From the NCBI GenBank assembly GCA_051651645.1, contig JBOFSR010000057.1:1-41885 (forward strand): 41,885 nt of DNA, given 5' to 3'. The notes below the pieces were generated by a model. The model searched no databases, was not told the DNA's origin, and was given only the letters and a program-made list of their open reading frames with translations. The DNA is from JBOFSR01 sp051651645 (lineage in GTDB: Bacteria; Spirochaetota; Spirochaetia; Treponematales; Treponemataceae). The translations under genes were made by a program, and so were the position numbers. Below are positions 26,371 through 33,410 of this stretch, one piece after another; the stretch's first letter is position 1, and every line of letters begins with the position of its first letter.

Positions 26371-27708
26371 TTAAATTAAATCGTCTTCATTTTCAGGTTG
26401 GGGCTTTCCTATAAAATTAATGAGTACCTGATCAATTTTATAATTATCAACATCCATTACTTCAAACTGGAAGCCCTCATACTCAACAATGGCAGCTTTT
26501 TTAGGAATTGCCTTGAGCATGTACATTAAAAATCCTGCAAGTGTCTCATAAGAATCTTCTTCTGGAAAATCATTGATTTTAAGTGCTTTAGCAACATCCT
26601 CAATTGGCGTTGTGCCATCGATAAGCCATGAAGTTTCTGATCGCTTTATAATTAAGTCATCCTGAAGCGGTGCGACAACATCTCCTAATAGTGTTGTCAT
26701 AACGTCATTAAGCGTAATAATTCCAACTACGTGAGCATATTCATTAAGAATAACAGCAAAGTTTTCGCATTTTTCATTAAATTTGTCCAAGACCTCAGAA
26801 AGTGTGAGGGTATTTGGAATGATGAGCAGGTTTTTGTTACAAACTTTTTGAATATCCGACAAACAATTATTTTGTTCATTTTTTACAATATCGGTTAAGA
26901 TATTTTTTGCATCAACGTAGCCAATGACAGAGTCAATCTTTTTTTCACACATCAGATATTTTGATTGCGGATTTTTTGCAATTTTTTCGCGGATTGTTTG
27001 CTCATTGTCATGCAAGGTAAAATAGGTGATTTCATCGCGTAATGTCATGGCTGAAGTTACCCAGCGTGATTCAAGTTCAAAGACATTTTCTATTAGGTGA
27101 TGCTCTTTTTTGTCAACAATGCCAGCTTCGGCTCCTGCATCCATAACGGCAACAATTTCTGCATGTGTCATTAATTCATTTCGAACATGAGGAACGCGAA
27201 AAACTTTTAGCATAAAGTTGGATATTTCATCAAAAAGCATAATTATTGGTGAAAAAAATTTGACAAGAAAAATCATTGGTGTTACCAAAGCCAGCGCAAT
27301 TTTTTCAGGATAAATCATTGCAATCCGCTTGGGAATAAGGTCTGCAAACTCGATGATCAGAGCCGTTACTAATAAAAACGAGGTGATCGATGAGCAAATT
27401 TCTGCGTACGAATCGAGTCCTAATTTTTGAAAAACGCTGCTTTGAAATAATTTGACAAGGGGTTTATTTAAAACCGTGTCGCTTATAAGTCCAGAGAGAA
27501 TGGCGATTATGTTTACTGCAATTTGAATTGCGGTGAAAAATCGACCAGGCTTTTCTTGCAACCTTAAGATTTTTGCTGCGTTTTTATTGTTTGCATCGAC
27601 AAGAATTTGAAGCTTTACTTTTCGAGATGCAGCCAATGACATTTCGGCCATTGAAAAAATGGCACTTAAAAAAACTAAAAAAAATAAAAAAAGTATACCT
27701 GAAAGCAT
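26371..27708 (-). CDS. CNNM/HlyC-like transmembrane protein with CBS domains
   Basis: The protein has 445 aa. The DUF21 membrane domain (1-190) has about four hydrophobic segments, starting MLSGILFLFFLVFLSAIFSM and including the family-typical AEMSLAASRK. A pair of CBS domains follows (about 205-335; MTLRDEITYFTLHDNEQTI and GIITLNDVMTTLLG). A C-terminal CorC/HlyC domain (about 350-440) has EDSYETLAGFLMYML. Such proteins were first called hemolysins (TlyC), but characterised relatives work in magnesium or cobalt transport, so a virulence label is not justified. No clear ribosome site precedes the ATG. It is followed 9 nt later by epmA. Confidence 0.92.
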   Translation of the reverse strand: MLSGILFLFFLVFLSAIFSMAEMSLAASRKVKLQILVDANNKNAAKILRLQEKPGRFFTAIQIAVNIIAILSGLISDTVLNKPLVKLFQSSVFQKLGLDSYAEICSSITSFLLVTALIIEFADLIPKRIAMIYPEKIALALVTPMIFLVKFFSPIIMLFDEISNFMLKVFRVPHVRNELMTHAEIVAVMDAGAEAGIVDKKEHHLIENVFELESRWVTSAMTLRDEITYFTLHDNEQTIREKIAKNPQSKYLMCEKKIDSVIGYVDAKNILTDIVKNEQNNCLSDIQKVCNKNLLIIPNTLTLSEVLDKFNEKCENFAVILNEYAHVVGIITLNDVMTTLLGDVVAPLQDDLIIKRSETSWLIDGTTPIEDVAKALKINDFPEEDSYETLAGFLMYMLKAIPKKAAIVEYEGFQFEVMDVDNYKIDQVLINFIGKPQPENEDDLI

Positions 27709-27791
27709 GGTTTATACTATCATTTAAAAGGAATTCAATCAATGCAATGAGATACTTGTGCGAATTTCTTAGATAAATCTTTGTGTTAAAC

Positions 27792-28211
27792 TTAGTCTGG
27801 CAAGTTTTGAGCGGTAATGCATCGTGAGTTATCTTTTTCAATAGCAATTGATATATATATTGTATTTTTTGGCAAAAGGTTTTTAATTTTTTTACTCCAT
27901 TCAATAACACAAACGCCTTTGCCAAATAAAAAATCCTCGCCACCAAGTTCAATAAAATCGTTTTCATCGTCAAGTCGATAAACATCAATATGGTACAAAG
28001 GCAGTTTTCCGTCATACTCACTGATTATTGTATAGGTTGGGCTTGTAATTTCATCAAAAATAGCAAGTCCCTCCGCAAAGCCTTTGGTAAAGACCGTCTT
28101 GCCTGCTCCCAGCGTTCCATCGAGTGCAATGATATCGCCTTCTTTTACAAGGCTGGCAATTGTTTTTCCAAAATTAATTGTTTGTTCAGGTGAGTGTGAT
28201 ATAAAAATCAC
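27792..28211 (-). CDS. tsaE: tRNA threonylcarbamoyladenosine biosynthesis ATPase TsaE
   Basis: The protein has 139 aa. The P-loop is GTLGAGKTVFTKG (from residue 32). The family signatures SPTYTIISEY and LYHIDVYRL follow, with acidic GGEDFL and VCVIEW further on. TsaE is the ATPase that works with TsaB and TsaD to place t6A at position 37 of ANN-decoding tRNAs. The start is GTG, overlapping the upstream gene's stop (GTGA), so the pair is translationally coupled. No tsaB or tsaD is in the window. Confidence 0.95.
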   Translation of the reverse strand: MIFISHSPEQTINFGKTIASLVKEGDIIALDGTLGAGKTVFTKGFAEGLAIFDEITSPTYTIISEYDGKLPLYHIDVYRLDDENDFIELGGEDFLFGKGVCVIEWSKKIKNLLPKNTIYISIAIEKDNSRCITAQNLPD

Positions 28212-28468
28212 AACGGAATACCTTGAGCTTCAATTTGTGTCAGCATTGTTTTTAAGTCACGTATTACAGGCAATAAAGGATAATCAATGGATTCATTAAG
28301 GGAGACATTAATTGATTTTTTGCCAATGGGATCAGTCTCAATGATAAAAGTAAAAGGAAGTTCGACTACTTTAAGAGGAATTTCGATAACTGCAAGTGCT
28401 GTGTAAATCATACGATAGTAAAGAGGAATAGGATCTCGATTTATATCTCTAATTTCTAAGATTCTCAT
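28208..28468 (-). CDS. Small protein of unknown function, coupled to tsaE
   Basis: The protein has 86 aa, is mostly hydrophilic, and contains one moderately hydrophobic stretch (YRMIYTALAVIEIPLKVVEL) that is too mixed to be a clear membrane helix. The C-terminus has a helical pattern (VIRDLKTMLTQIEAQGIPL). I recognise no family. It is likely real because its stop overlaps the tsaE start by 4 nt and it has balanced codon use for a full-length frame. It may have a structural or regulatory role; nothing more can be said from sequence. Confidence 0.75.
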   Translation of the reverse strand: MRILEIRDINRDPIPLYYRMIYTALAVIEIPLKVVELPFTFIIETDPIGKKSINVSLNESIDYPLLPVIRDLKTMLTQIEAQGIPL

Positions 28469-28615
28469 AATTACAATTTTAAAAACCTTTTAATTTTTCT
28501 CTGTAAAATATCTTGCGTAAGTGTAAATTTAATTTGTTTATGGCAAATATTTTAACATAAAGTTTTTTTCTTTGCAAGAATAAAAAATAAAATCAGCCGT
28601 GTTTCCGACGAAGTG

Positions 28616-29257
28616 CTATAAAATGTCTAGTAATCCATAAACGTCTTCAACGTCATCAACCAAAATTGCACCCATGCCAAGTTCTATGGGGATTGCAAGG
28701 TCAATGTCGTAGCGGTCGCCAATGGAAATACAGTGCTCGGCTTTTGTCCCCATCAATTTTATTGCAAGTTCGTATGGTTCTTTGTGTGGCTTAGAAACAC
28801 CGCAAGTGTCAAGCCCGATAATATGAGGAAAAAAGGTCTCGACTCCCAGTGTTTCAAGTGTCTTAAACGCGGTTTTTTCTGGATTATTTGTAACGGCAAT
28901 GAATTGATATTTTTTAGCGAGCGAGCTGAGTGTTTCGTGCAATTTTTTATCCCTTTGCAAAAAATCCTTTGGATCAATTAGGTTTTCACGCCAGAGAATG
29001 CTTTGTGAAATGGGGATTCCAAAATGAGTTAATGCATTACCAAGGCTTATTTGCAAAACGCCCTCTTGTTGCGCATGGGCTTTTCGGAATTCACTAATGA
29101 GTTTTCTTGCTTCTTGGTGAGAAATCCCCCGTAAATCAGCAAAATGGCGAATTTGCACATCAATTTGCTCGTGTGCGTATACTGCATTTGTGTATAATGT
29201 TGAGTCAATATCAAAAACAAGGATTTTTAAAACGGAGGGAATTGAGTATATTTTCAT
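28616..29257 (-). CDS. HAD-superfamily phosphatase
   Basis: The protein has 213 aa. Motif I is FDIDSTLY (nucleophile D16, general acid D18). A helical cap typical of subfamily IA follows (about 25-95). Motif II is AVTNNPEKT, motif III is near KPHKEPYELAI, and motif IV is SIGDRYDIDLAIP. The opening resembles pyrimidine-5'-nucleotidase/phosphoglycolate-type HADs, but substrate cannot be assigned. It overlaps the FGGY kinase stop by 4 nt (ATGA) and closes an operon that starts with prs, suggesting a sugar-phosphate or nucleotide substrate. Confidence 0.88.
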   Translation of the reverse strand: MKIYSIPSVLKILVFDIDSTLYTNAVYAHEQIDVQIRHFADLRGISHQEARKLISEFRKAHAQQEGVLQISLGNALTHFGIPISQSILWRENLIDPKDFLQRDKKLHETLSSLAKKYQFIAVTNNPEKTAFKTLETLGVETFFPHIIGLDTCGVSKPHKEPYELAIKLMGTKAEHCISIGDRYDIDLAIPIELGMGAILVDDVEDVYGLLDIL

Positions 29258-30444
29258 GCAGGCGTAAACTTTTTTTGTACCTGCACGATGCTAGACGCCG
29301 CTTCTTTTATAGAAGAAAAATAGTCAAGCCCATACAAAGCGACAATTGCATTACCGATAAGTTCTGCATCAGGCAGTCGGGTTACTTCAAGTGTTATGCC
29401 CAAATGACGACTTTTATATGCAAGCCAAAAATCGCTATTTGCTTGTCCTCCTGTAACTTTCATGCAATCAATTTTTATTCCGAGCGTTTTTTCCAAAAGC
29501 AAAATATTCTTTTTTAGATCATTTTCAATTTTTTCTAGGAGCTGGGCTCCCTTTGTACAAGGATTTTCTATAAGGAGCTTTACCACTTCGTTGTACGAAT
29601 AATCAGGGTAATGTGAGATTTTAAAGTCGTCAAAAATTTTTCCTGTATCGGGGAGAACCACTGAAACATTCCAAAGTCCGTCTATAATTGAGGGCAGTGT
29701 TCGAAGGTTTTTTTCATACACAGGATTTTTCACGCAGACATTGATTCCCTCACTCGATCCTGCTCGATCACAGACGGCACCTTCTTGTAATGTGTTTGTT
29801 CCAATAAGAGCTGCGATAAAATCAGGTCCCCCACAAAATAACGGAATTTGATTTTGTGCCAATGGAATTTTCAACTGATTTGCAATTTCTGGCAAAAGGT
29901 AGCCCATCACTTCTCCCAGTGCTACAAAAGGAGGGAGTTTTTTGCTTTCAAGTTGCCATGCCGCAATGGATTTTTCACTCCAGTAAGCCTCTTCATAGCG
30001 AGCTTCAGGCAAAAGGGTTCGTGCTTTGCCGCATAGAAGAAAAATTAAATACTCAGGCCCTGATAAAATAAAATCATTTTTATCCCACACGGCAGGAAAT
30101 GTATCTTTTATATATCTCATTCGGGGTAAAAAAAAGGATTGCGTTGGTTGCTCGGGGATAAAATCATTTTTGATACTCTGATTCCAAAGGAGTAAAAAAT
30201 CTTGCTGAGCGAGGGTTGGCCCGTTTCCAGAAATACTGATTGCAATAATTTCAAAAGGCTCGTGCAGTTGAGAAAACAAATCTTTGCAGCTACATGCCAA
30301 AGCGTCAAACCATACGTGAGGCGTAATATTGGAAAGAAAACAAATCACTCGCCGATTGTACGCAAATACTTCGCCACTTGTGTTGATTAATGCAGCCTTT
30401 AGCGATGTTGTGCCAATATCAATGCACAAAATTAGATTAGTCAT
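29254..30444 (-). CDS. FGGY-family carbohydrate kinase
   Basis: The protein has 396 aa from the ATG at 30444; a TTG two codons earlier (30450) is the alternative. The actin-like ATPase fold begins with the phosphate-1 motif LCIDIGTTSLKAALI. The C-terminal half has GGPDFIAALIGT, AGSSEGINV and the adenosine motif VTGGQANSDFW. The length is about 100 residues below typical FGGY kinases (about 490-520), with a compact middle. Family members phosphorylate xylulose, glycerol, gluconate, ribulose and others; the substrate here is unknown. It starts 17 nt after the prs stop and overlaps the HAD gene, so the three are one transcript. There is no clear ribosome site. Confidence 0.85.
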   Translation of the reverse strand: MTNLILCIDIGTTSLKAALINTSGEVFAYNRRVICFLSNITPHVWFDALACSCKDLFSQLHEPFEIIAISISGNGPTLAQQDFLLLWNQSIKNDFIPEQPTQSFFLPRMRYIKDTFPAVWDKNDFILSGPEYLIFLLCGKARTLLPEARYEEAYWSEKSIAAWQLESKKLPPFVALGEVMGYLLPEIANQLKIPLAQNQIPLFCGGPDFIAALIGTNTLQEGAVCDRAGSSEGINVCVKNPVYEKNLRTLPSIIDGLWNVSVVLPDTGKIFDDFKISHYPDYSYNEVVKLLIENPCTKGAQLLEKIENDLKKNILLLEKTLGIKIDCMKVTGGQANSDFWLAYKSRHLGITLEVTRLPDAELIGNAIVALYGLDYFSSIKEAASSIVQVQKKFTPA

Positions 30445-30461
30445 GGGCAATAGTATTCATG

Positions 30462-31715
30462 TTACGACGGATCATTGTCAGGATTTTTCATAACTTTTTC
30501 AATAATTGAGCGATTGTCAAGTAATCGGCTTAATGATTGATTGTGATGTAAACGAGAAATTACATGTGCAAAAAGTCCTGTAACATTGGTATTTATAAAC
30601 CATTCACACTTGAGAAGATCTTCATGATACACGGCATTTGTTCCAATAATGCGATAAAAATAGCCTTTTTTATATGCTTCATTAAACTGTTCAATTGCGT
30701 TACCCGTGAAAAAAGGCAAACTGATTGCTGCAATTACCTTTGTCGCCCCTTCTTCCTTCAAAAATTCCATTGCTTTTAAAAGTGTTCCGCCCGTTCCAAG
30801 CATGTCATCTGCCATAAAGGCGATTTTTCCTCGAACATCGCCAAGCAATTTGACTGCTTTGATATTTGTTTTGTGGGCATCTTGGGTAACAACGGAGTAA
30901 TCGCGTTCTTTATAAATCATTGCTAAAGGGCGTTTTAATCCTGTTGCGTAAAATTTATTTCTGTCAACTGCCCCTGTATCTGGCGAAACAACAACAAAAT
31001 TGTCATTTTTGTCAGTGAAGTCAACAATTTTTGAAAGCTCTCTGATTATTTGATAGCTTGCATGCAAATTTTCGATATGCACGGAGTTAAAAGCATTTTC
31101 AATTTCACGTGAATGAATATCAAGCGTTATAATGCGGCGGATTCCCATATTTTCTAAAATATGCCCTAAAAGACTTGCCGTTAAGCTTTCGCGACCTTTT
31201 TTTTTGTGTTGACGACTATACGGATAGGCTGGAAGAACAAGCGTGATTAAATCCGCACCTGCATGACGAACCGCATCAATTGTAACCAACAGTGCCATGA
31301 GGTGATCATTTACCGAAAGCGACAAAACATTTTTTCCGTTATTCAGTGCAATAGGGGTGTGATTTTCAATATCTTGAAAAATGTAAATATCCTTACCGCG
31401 GATAGATTCCAAAATTTCTGTTTTGAATTCCCCATTCATAAAATAAGTGAACTGAGTGTTTACCTTAAATTGCGGAGCTCGATAGCTATTGACATTTCCT
31501 TTTGTTGCTAAATCTGATGTTGTAAAATCATTGTAAAAATTCATGTCTCGAATAAGCGTTTCTTTTTTTTCTTCATAGCGTTTTGCAAGAACATCGTATT
31601 TTAAATTAAATCGATGTTTGTAAATATGCTTCAGATGCTTTAAAACCTCATTAGTAAAAGTTTCAGCTCCAGGACACGCTACAACTGCAAGTTTTGTTGG
31701 GTCAGAATATGTCAA
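30462..31715 (-). CDS. prs: Ribose-phosphate pyrophosphokinase (long form)
   Basis: It makes PRPP from ribose 5-phosphate and ATP for nucleotide, His and Trp synthesis. The protein is 417 aa from the TTG at 31715, or 428 aa from an ATG at 31748; common Prs proteins are about 315 aa. Conserved parts are YPYSRQHKKKGRESLTASLL, TLDIHS, VVSPDTGAVDR and the PRPP loop ADDMLGTGGTLLKA (usually DDMIDTAGT). The extra length is mainly N-terminal. I prefer TTG: AGAGG lies 7 nt upstream (31727-31723), whereas the ATG has no ribosome site and falls inside the likely promoter spacer. It leads the prs-FGGY-HAD operon. Confidence 0.9.
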   Translation of the reverse strand: MTYSDPTKLAVVACPGAETFTNEVLKHLKHIYKHRFNLKYDVLAKRYEEKKETLIRDMNFYNDFTTSDLATKGNVNSYRAPQFKVNTQFTYFMNGEFKTEILESIRGKDIYIFQDIENHTPIALNNGKNVLSLSVNDHLMALLVTIDAVRHAGADLITLVLPAYPYSRQHKKKGRESLTASLLGHILENMGIRRIITLDIHSREIENAFNSVHIENLHASYQIIRELSKIVDFTDKNDNFVVVSPDTGAVDRNKFYATGLKRPLAMIYKERDYSVVTQDAHKTNIKAVKLLGDVRGKIAFMADDMLGTGGTLLKAMEFLKEEGATKVIAAISLPFFTGNAIEQFNEAYKKGYFYRIIGTNAVYHEDLLKCEWFINTNVTGLFAHVISRLHHNQSLSRLLDNRSIIEKVMKNPDNDPS

Positions 31716-31738
31716 TTGATTACCTCTGTGAAGATATT

Positions 31739-31767
31739 TTTTTATCATATTTGAGCTATTTTGTCAA
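31739..31767 (-). promoter_or_regulatory. Promoter of the prs operon
   Basis: On the minus strand a perfect TTGACA (31767-31762) is followed by 17 nt and TAAAAA (31744-31739; 4 of 6 consensus). Transcription would start near 31732, downstream of the ATG at 31748 but upstream of AGAGG and the TTG at 31715. Confidence 0.55.
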
Positions 31768-31797
31768 TAAAGACTTTTCTCGAACACGGTTAAATTC

Positions 31798-31826
31798 TTG
31801 ACAAAAACGCTTATTTATGATAATCT
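31798..31826 (+). promoter_or_regulatory. Promoter of the vWA lipoprotein gene
   Basis: A perfect TTGACA (31798-31803), a 17-nt spacer and TAATCT (31821-31826; 4 of 6) point toward the gene at 31864. It stands back to back with the prs promoter, 30 nt away. Confidence 0.6.
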
Positions 31827-31863
31827 TTGAAAGATTTTATTTTGTAACACAAGAAGGTTTTCT

Positions 31864-32922
31864 ATTAAAAAAGTTTTATTTCTTTTGACTATTTTGATTT
31901 TTTTCAGCACATGCCAGCTTTTTACTGATCCATCGACCTTTGAGCAATCAACGATTTACATGGGGCTTATTTCTTTTTCTGGTGATATCAAAACTTTTCC
32001 TTTAACAAATAATTTATACTCAACAAAATCAACTATTAATAGTCTTTCATTGGGAGAAAACGCAACTGCACTGTGTTATGCGGTTGATAAAGGCTCTCGT
32101 GACTTAGAAAATGCAAAAAATGCCAGCGATTACAGGTATTTGGTAACTTTTACTGATGGAATTGATAATAGTTCAAGCAGTTTGTATCAAAAATATGATG
32201 GTCATTCAGTAGAGGCAGGCAAGGCAACGTATGATAAGGCACAGGAAAACATTTCAAAAGCAAAGCTTGACGGATCTTTTGTTATTGCGTATGGGAGTGA
32301 GGCAGTAAAAGATACTGCAAATATACAAAAACTTACGTATGATCCAGTCAAACTAGGAAGTACTGATAAATTACCATTTTACCAAGGATTTGAAAAAGCT
32401 GATGGCATAAAGCCTGCTTTTAATCAAATACAATCATCAATTCGCGAAAAATCAAATAAAATATTGCTAAAAATAAATGAAAGCAACTTTTCTAATAAGC
32501 TGTATGAATTACATATAACCGTAAAAGGTGTGCCTGACCCTATAAAGCTGCGTTTTAGACTAACCCATAACCTTGGAACAAATGATCCAAAATTTTCTGT
32601 GGACGAACCATCAGATCCTATTGGGTTTGACATAAAGAAGATACATGCAACCGTTGAAGACAGAAAAATTGTAATTTCGTTGACTGATATTAGTTATAAA
32701 GGCTCTAAGCGAGTAATTATCAATGATGTGAAATTGTACGGGGTTAGTGGAAACTCTGGCCGTAATTTAATATTAGATGTTGAAAATGAAGTAATAGCAA
32801 ATGCTACACCAAAAGTTTCTCTCATGCTTATTTTAGATACAAGCTCATCAATTGCTGGTGATTTTGAATATGTTAAGCAGGTCGCAACTGATTTTGTGCA
32901 GGAAGTAGGAGCTTGGCAATAG
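31864..32922 (+). CDS. Putative lipoprotein with circularly permuted vWA domain
   Basis: The protein has 352 aa if it starts at ATT (31864), 6 nt after AAGAAGG (31851-31857). This gives KKVLFLLTILIFFSTCQ, a good lipoprotein signal with Cys as the lipid site. A TTG at 31885 is possible but would leave a short, uncharged leader. The mature protein begins with what is normally the second half of a vWA domain (TIYMGLISFSGDI, ENATALCYAV, LVTFTDGIDN). A beta-rich middle follows. It ends with what is normally the first strand and helix: SLMLILDTSSSIAGDFEYV, 28 residues from DTSSS to the stop. All MIDAS elements (DxSxS, T, D) are present but in permuted order. It is probably periplasmic or outer-membrane anchored; ligand unknown. 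Confidence 0.7.
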   Translation: MKKVLFLLTILIFFSTCQLFTDPSTFEQSTIYMGLISFSGDIKTFPLTNNLYSTKSTINSLSLGENATALCYAVDKGSRDLENAKNASDYRYLVTFTDGIDNSSSSLYQKYDGHSVEAGKATYDKAQENISKAKLDGSFVIAYGSEAVKDTANIQKLTYDPVKLGSTDKLPFYQGFEKADGIKPAFNQIQSSIREKSNKILLKINESNFSNKLYELHITVKGVPDPIKLRFRLTHNLGTNDPKFSVDEPSDPIGFDIKKIHATVEDRKIVISLTDISYKGSKRVIINDVKLYGVSGNSGRNLILDVENEVIANATPKVSLMLILDTSSSIAGDFEYVKQVATDFVQEVGAWQ

Positions 32923-32929
32923 GCTTCTA

Positions 32930-33310
32930 TTACTCGGTATTTGATGAGCGCTTTGAAACAACTCGAACAACGCCTGTTCTTTTTACGCTATTTTTTTCAT
33001 CGATTTTTTTACGAATGACTTCTTTTTTTCTACCTTCACTATATTTTTTCTCTTTTTCAGCGGCGGCTCGTTTCTTAACGGTTGTATTTTTTTCTATAAA
33101 TTGGATGCTTGAATCAAGCCCCCTAAAAAATTTTTGCATATCTTCTTCAAAAATTACAATTGAGCGACGATCAAATTCTTCTCCCGTTTTATTTTTACTT
33201 TCTACAATTTGCAAAAAAACGTCGCCAGCTCTATTTTCTTTTACATTAAAAAAATAAGCCCTATTATCAAGCGTCACCTGTGTTGTAAAAAGTTCTCCAC
33301 GAATTCCCAT
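32930..33310 (-). CDS. PUR-domain nucleic-acid-binding protein (DUF3276, BpuR-like)
   Basis: The protein has 126 aa. Residues 1-75 form a PUR fold: GELFTTQVTLDNRAYFFNVK, NRAGDVFLQIVESK, then FDRRSIVIFEEDMQKFFRGL. This closely follows the DUF3276/PUR pattern of Bacteroidetes and of Borrelia BpuR, which is known to bind RNA and DNA and act as a regulator. The last ~45 residues are a highly basic, Lys/Arg-rich tail (KKRAAAEKEKKYSEGRKKE) not needed for the fold but suited to RNA contact. GAGG precedes the ATG by about 9 nt. It is convergent with the vWA gene, with only 7 bp between the stops. Confidence 0.85.
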   Translation of the reverse strand: MGIRGELFTTQVTLDNRAYFFNVKENRAGDVFLQIVESKNKTGEEFDRRSIVIFEEDMQKFFRGLDSSIQFIEKNTTVKKRAAAEKEKKYSEGRKKEVIRKKIDEKNSVKRTGVVRVVSKRSSNTE

Positions 33311-33410
33311 TTAATTATCCTCATTTGCCAATATTTTTTCAAGAGTAGCACAAAAAACAAAAAGATTCAAGCGACGAGTTTTCTTCACAGATAAACAAAA
33401 ATATACCAGC

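Noticed and set aside
26371..27708. Label of hemolysin for the CNNM/HlyC-like protein.
   Set aside because: Architecture is DUF21-CBS-CorC; related proteins act in divalent-cation handling. Nothing in the sequence shows a toxin.
32913..33257. Plus-strand 114-codon frame opposite the PUR gene.
   Set aside because: Antisense to a recognisable PUR domain; rich in Phe and Ser as expected of the complement of Lys-rich coding DNA.
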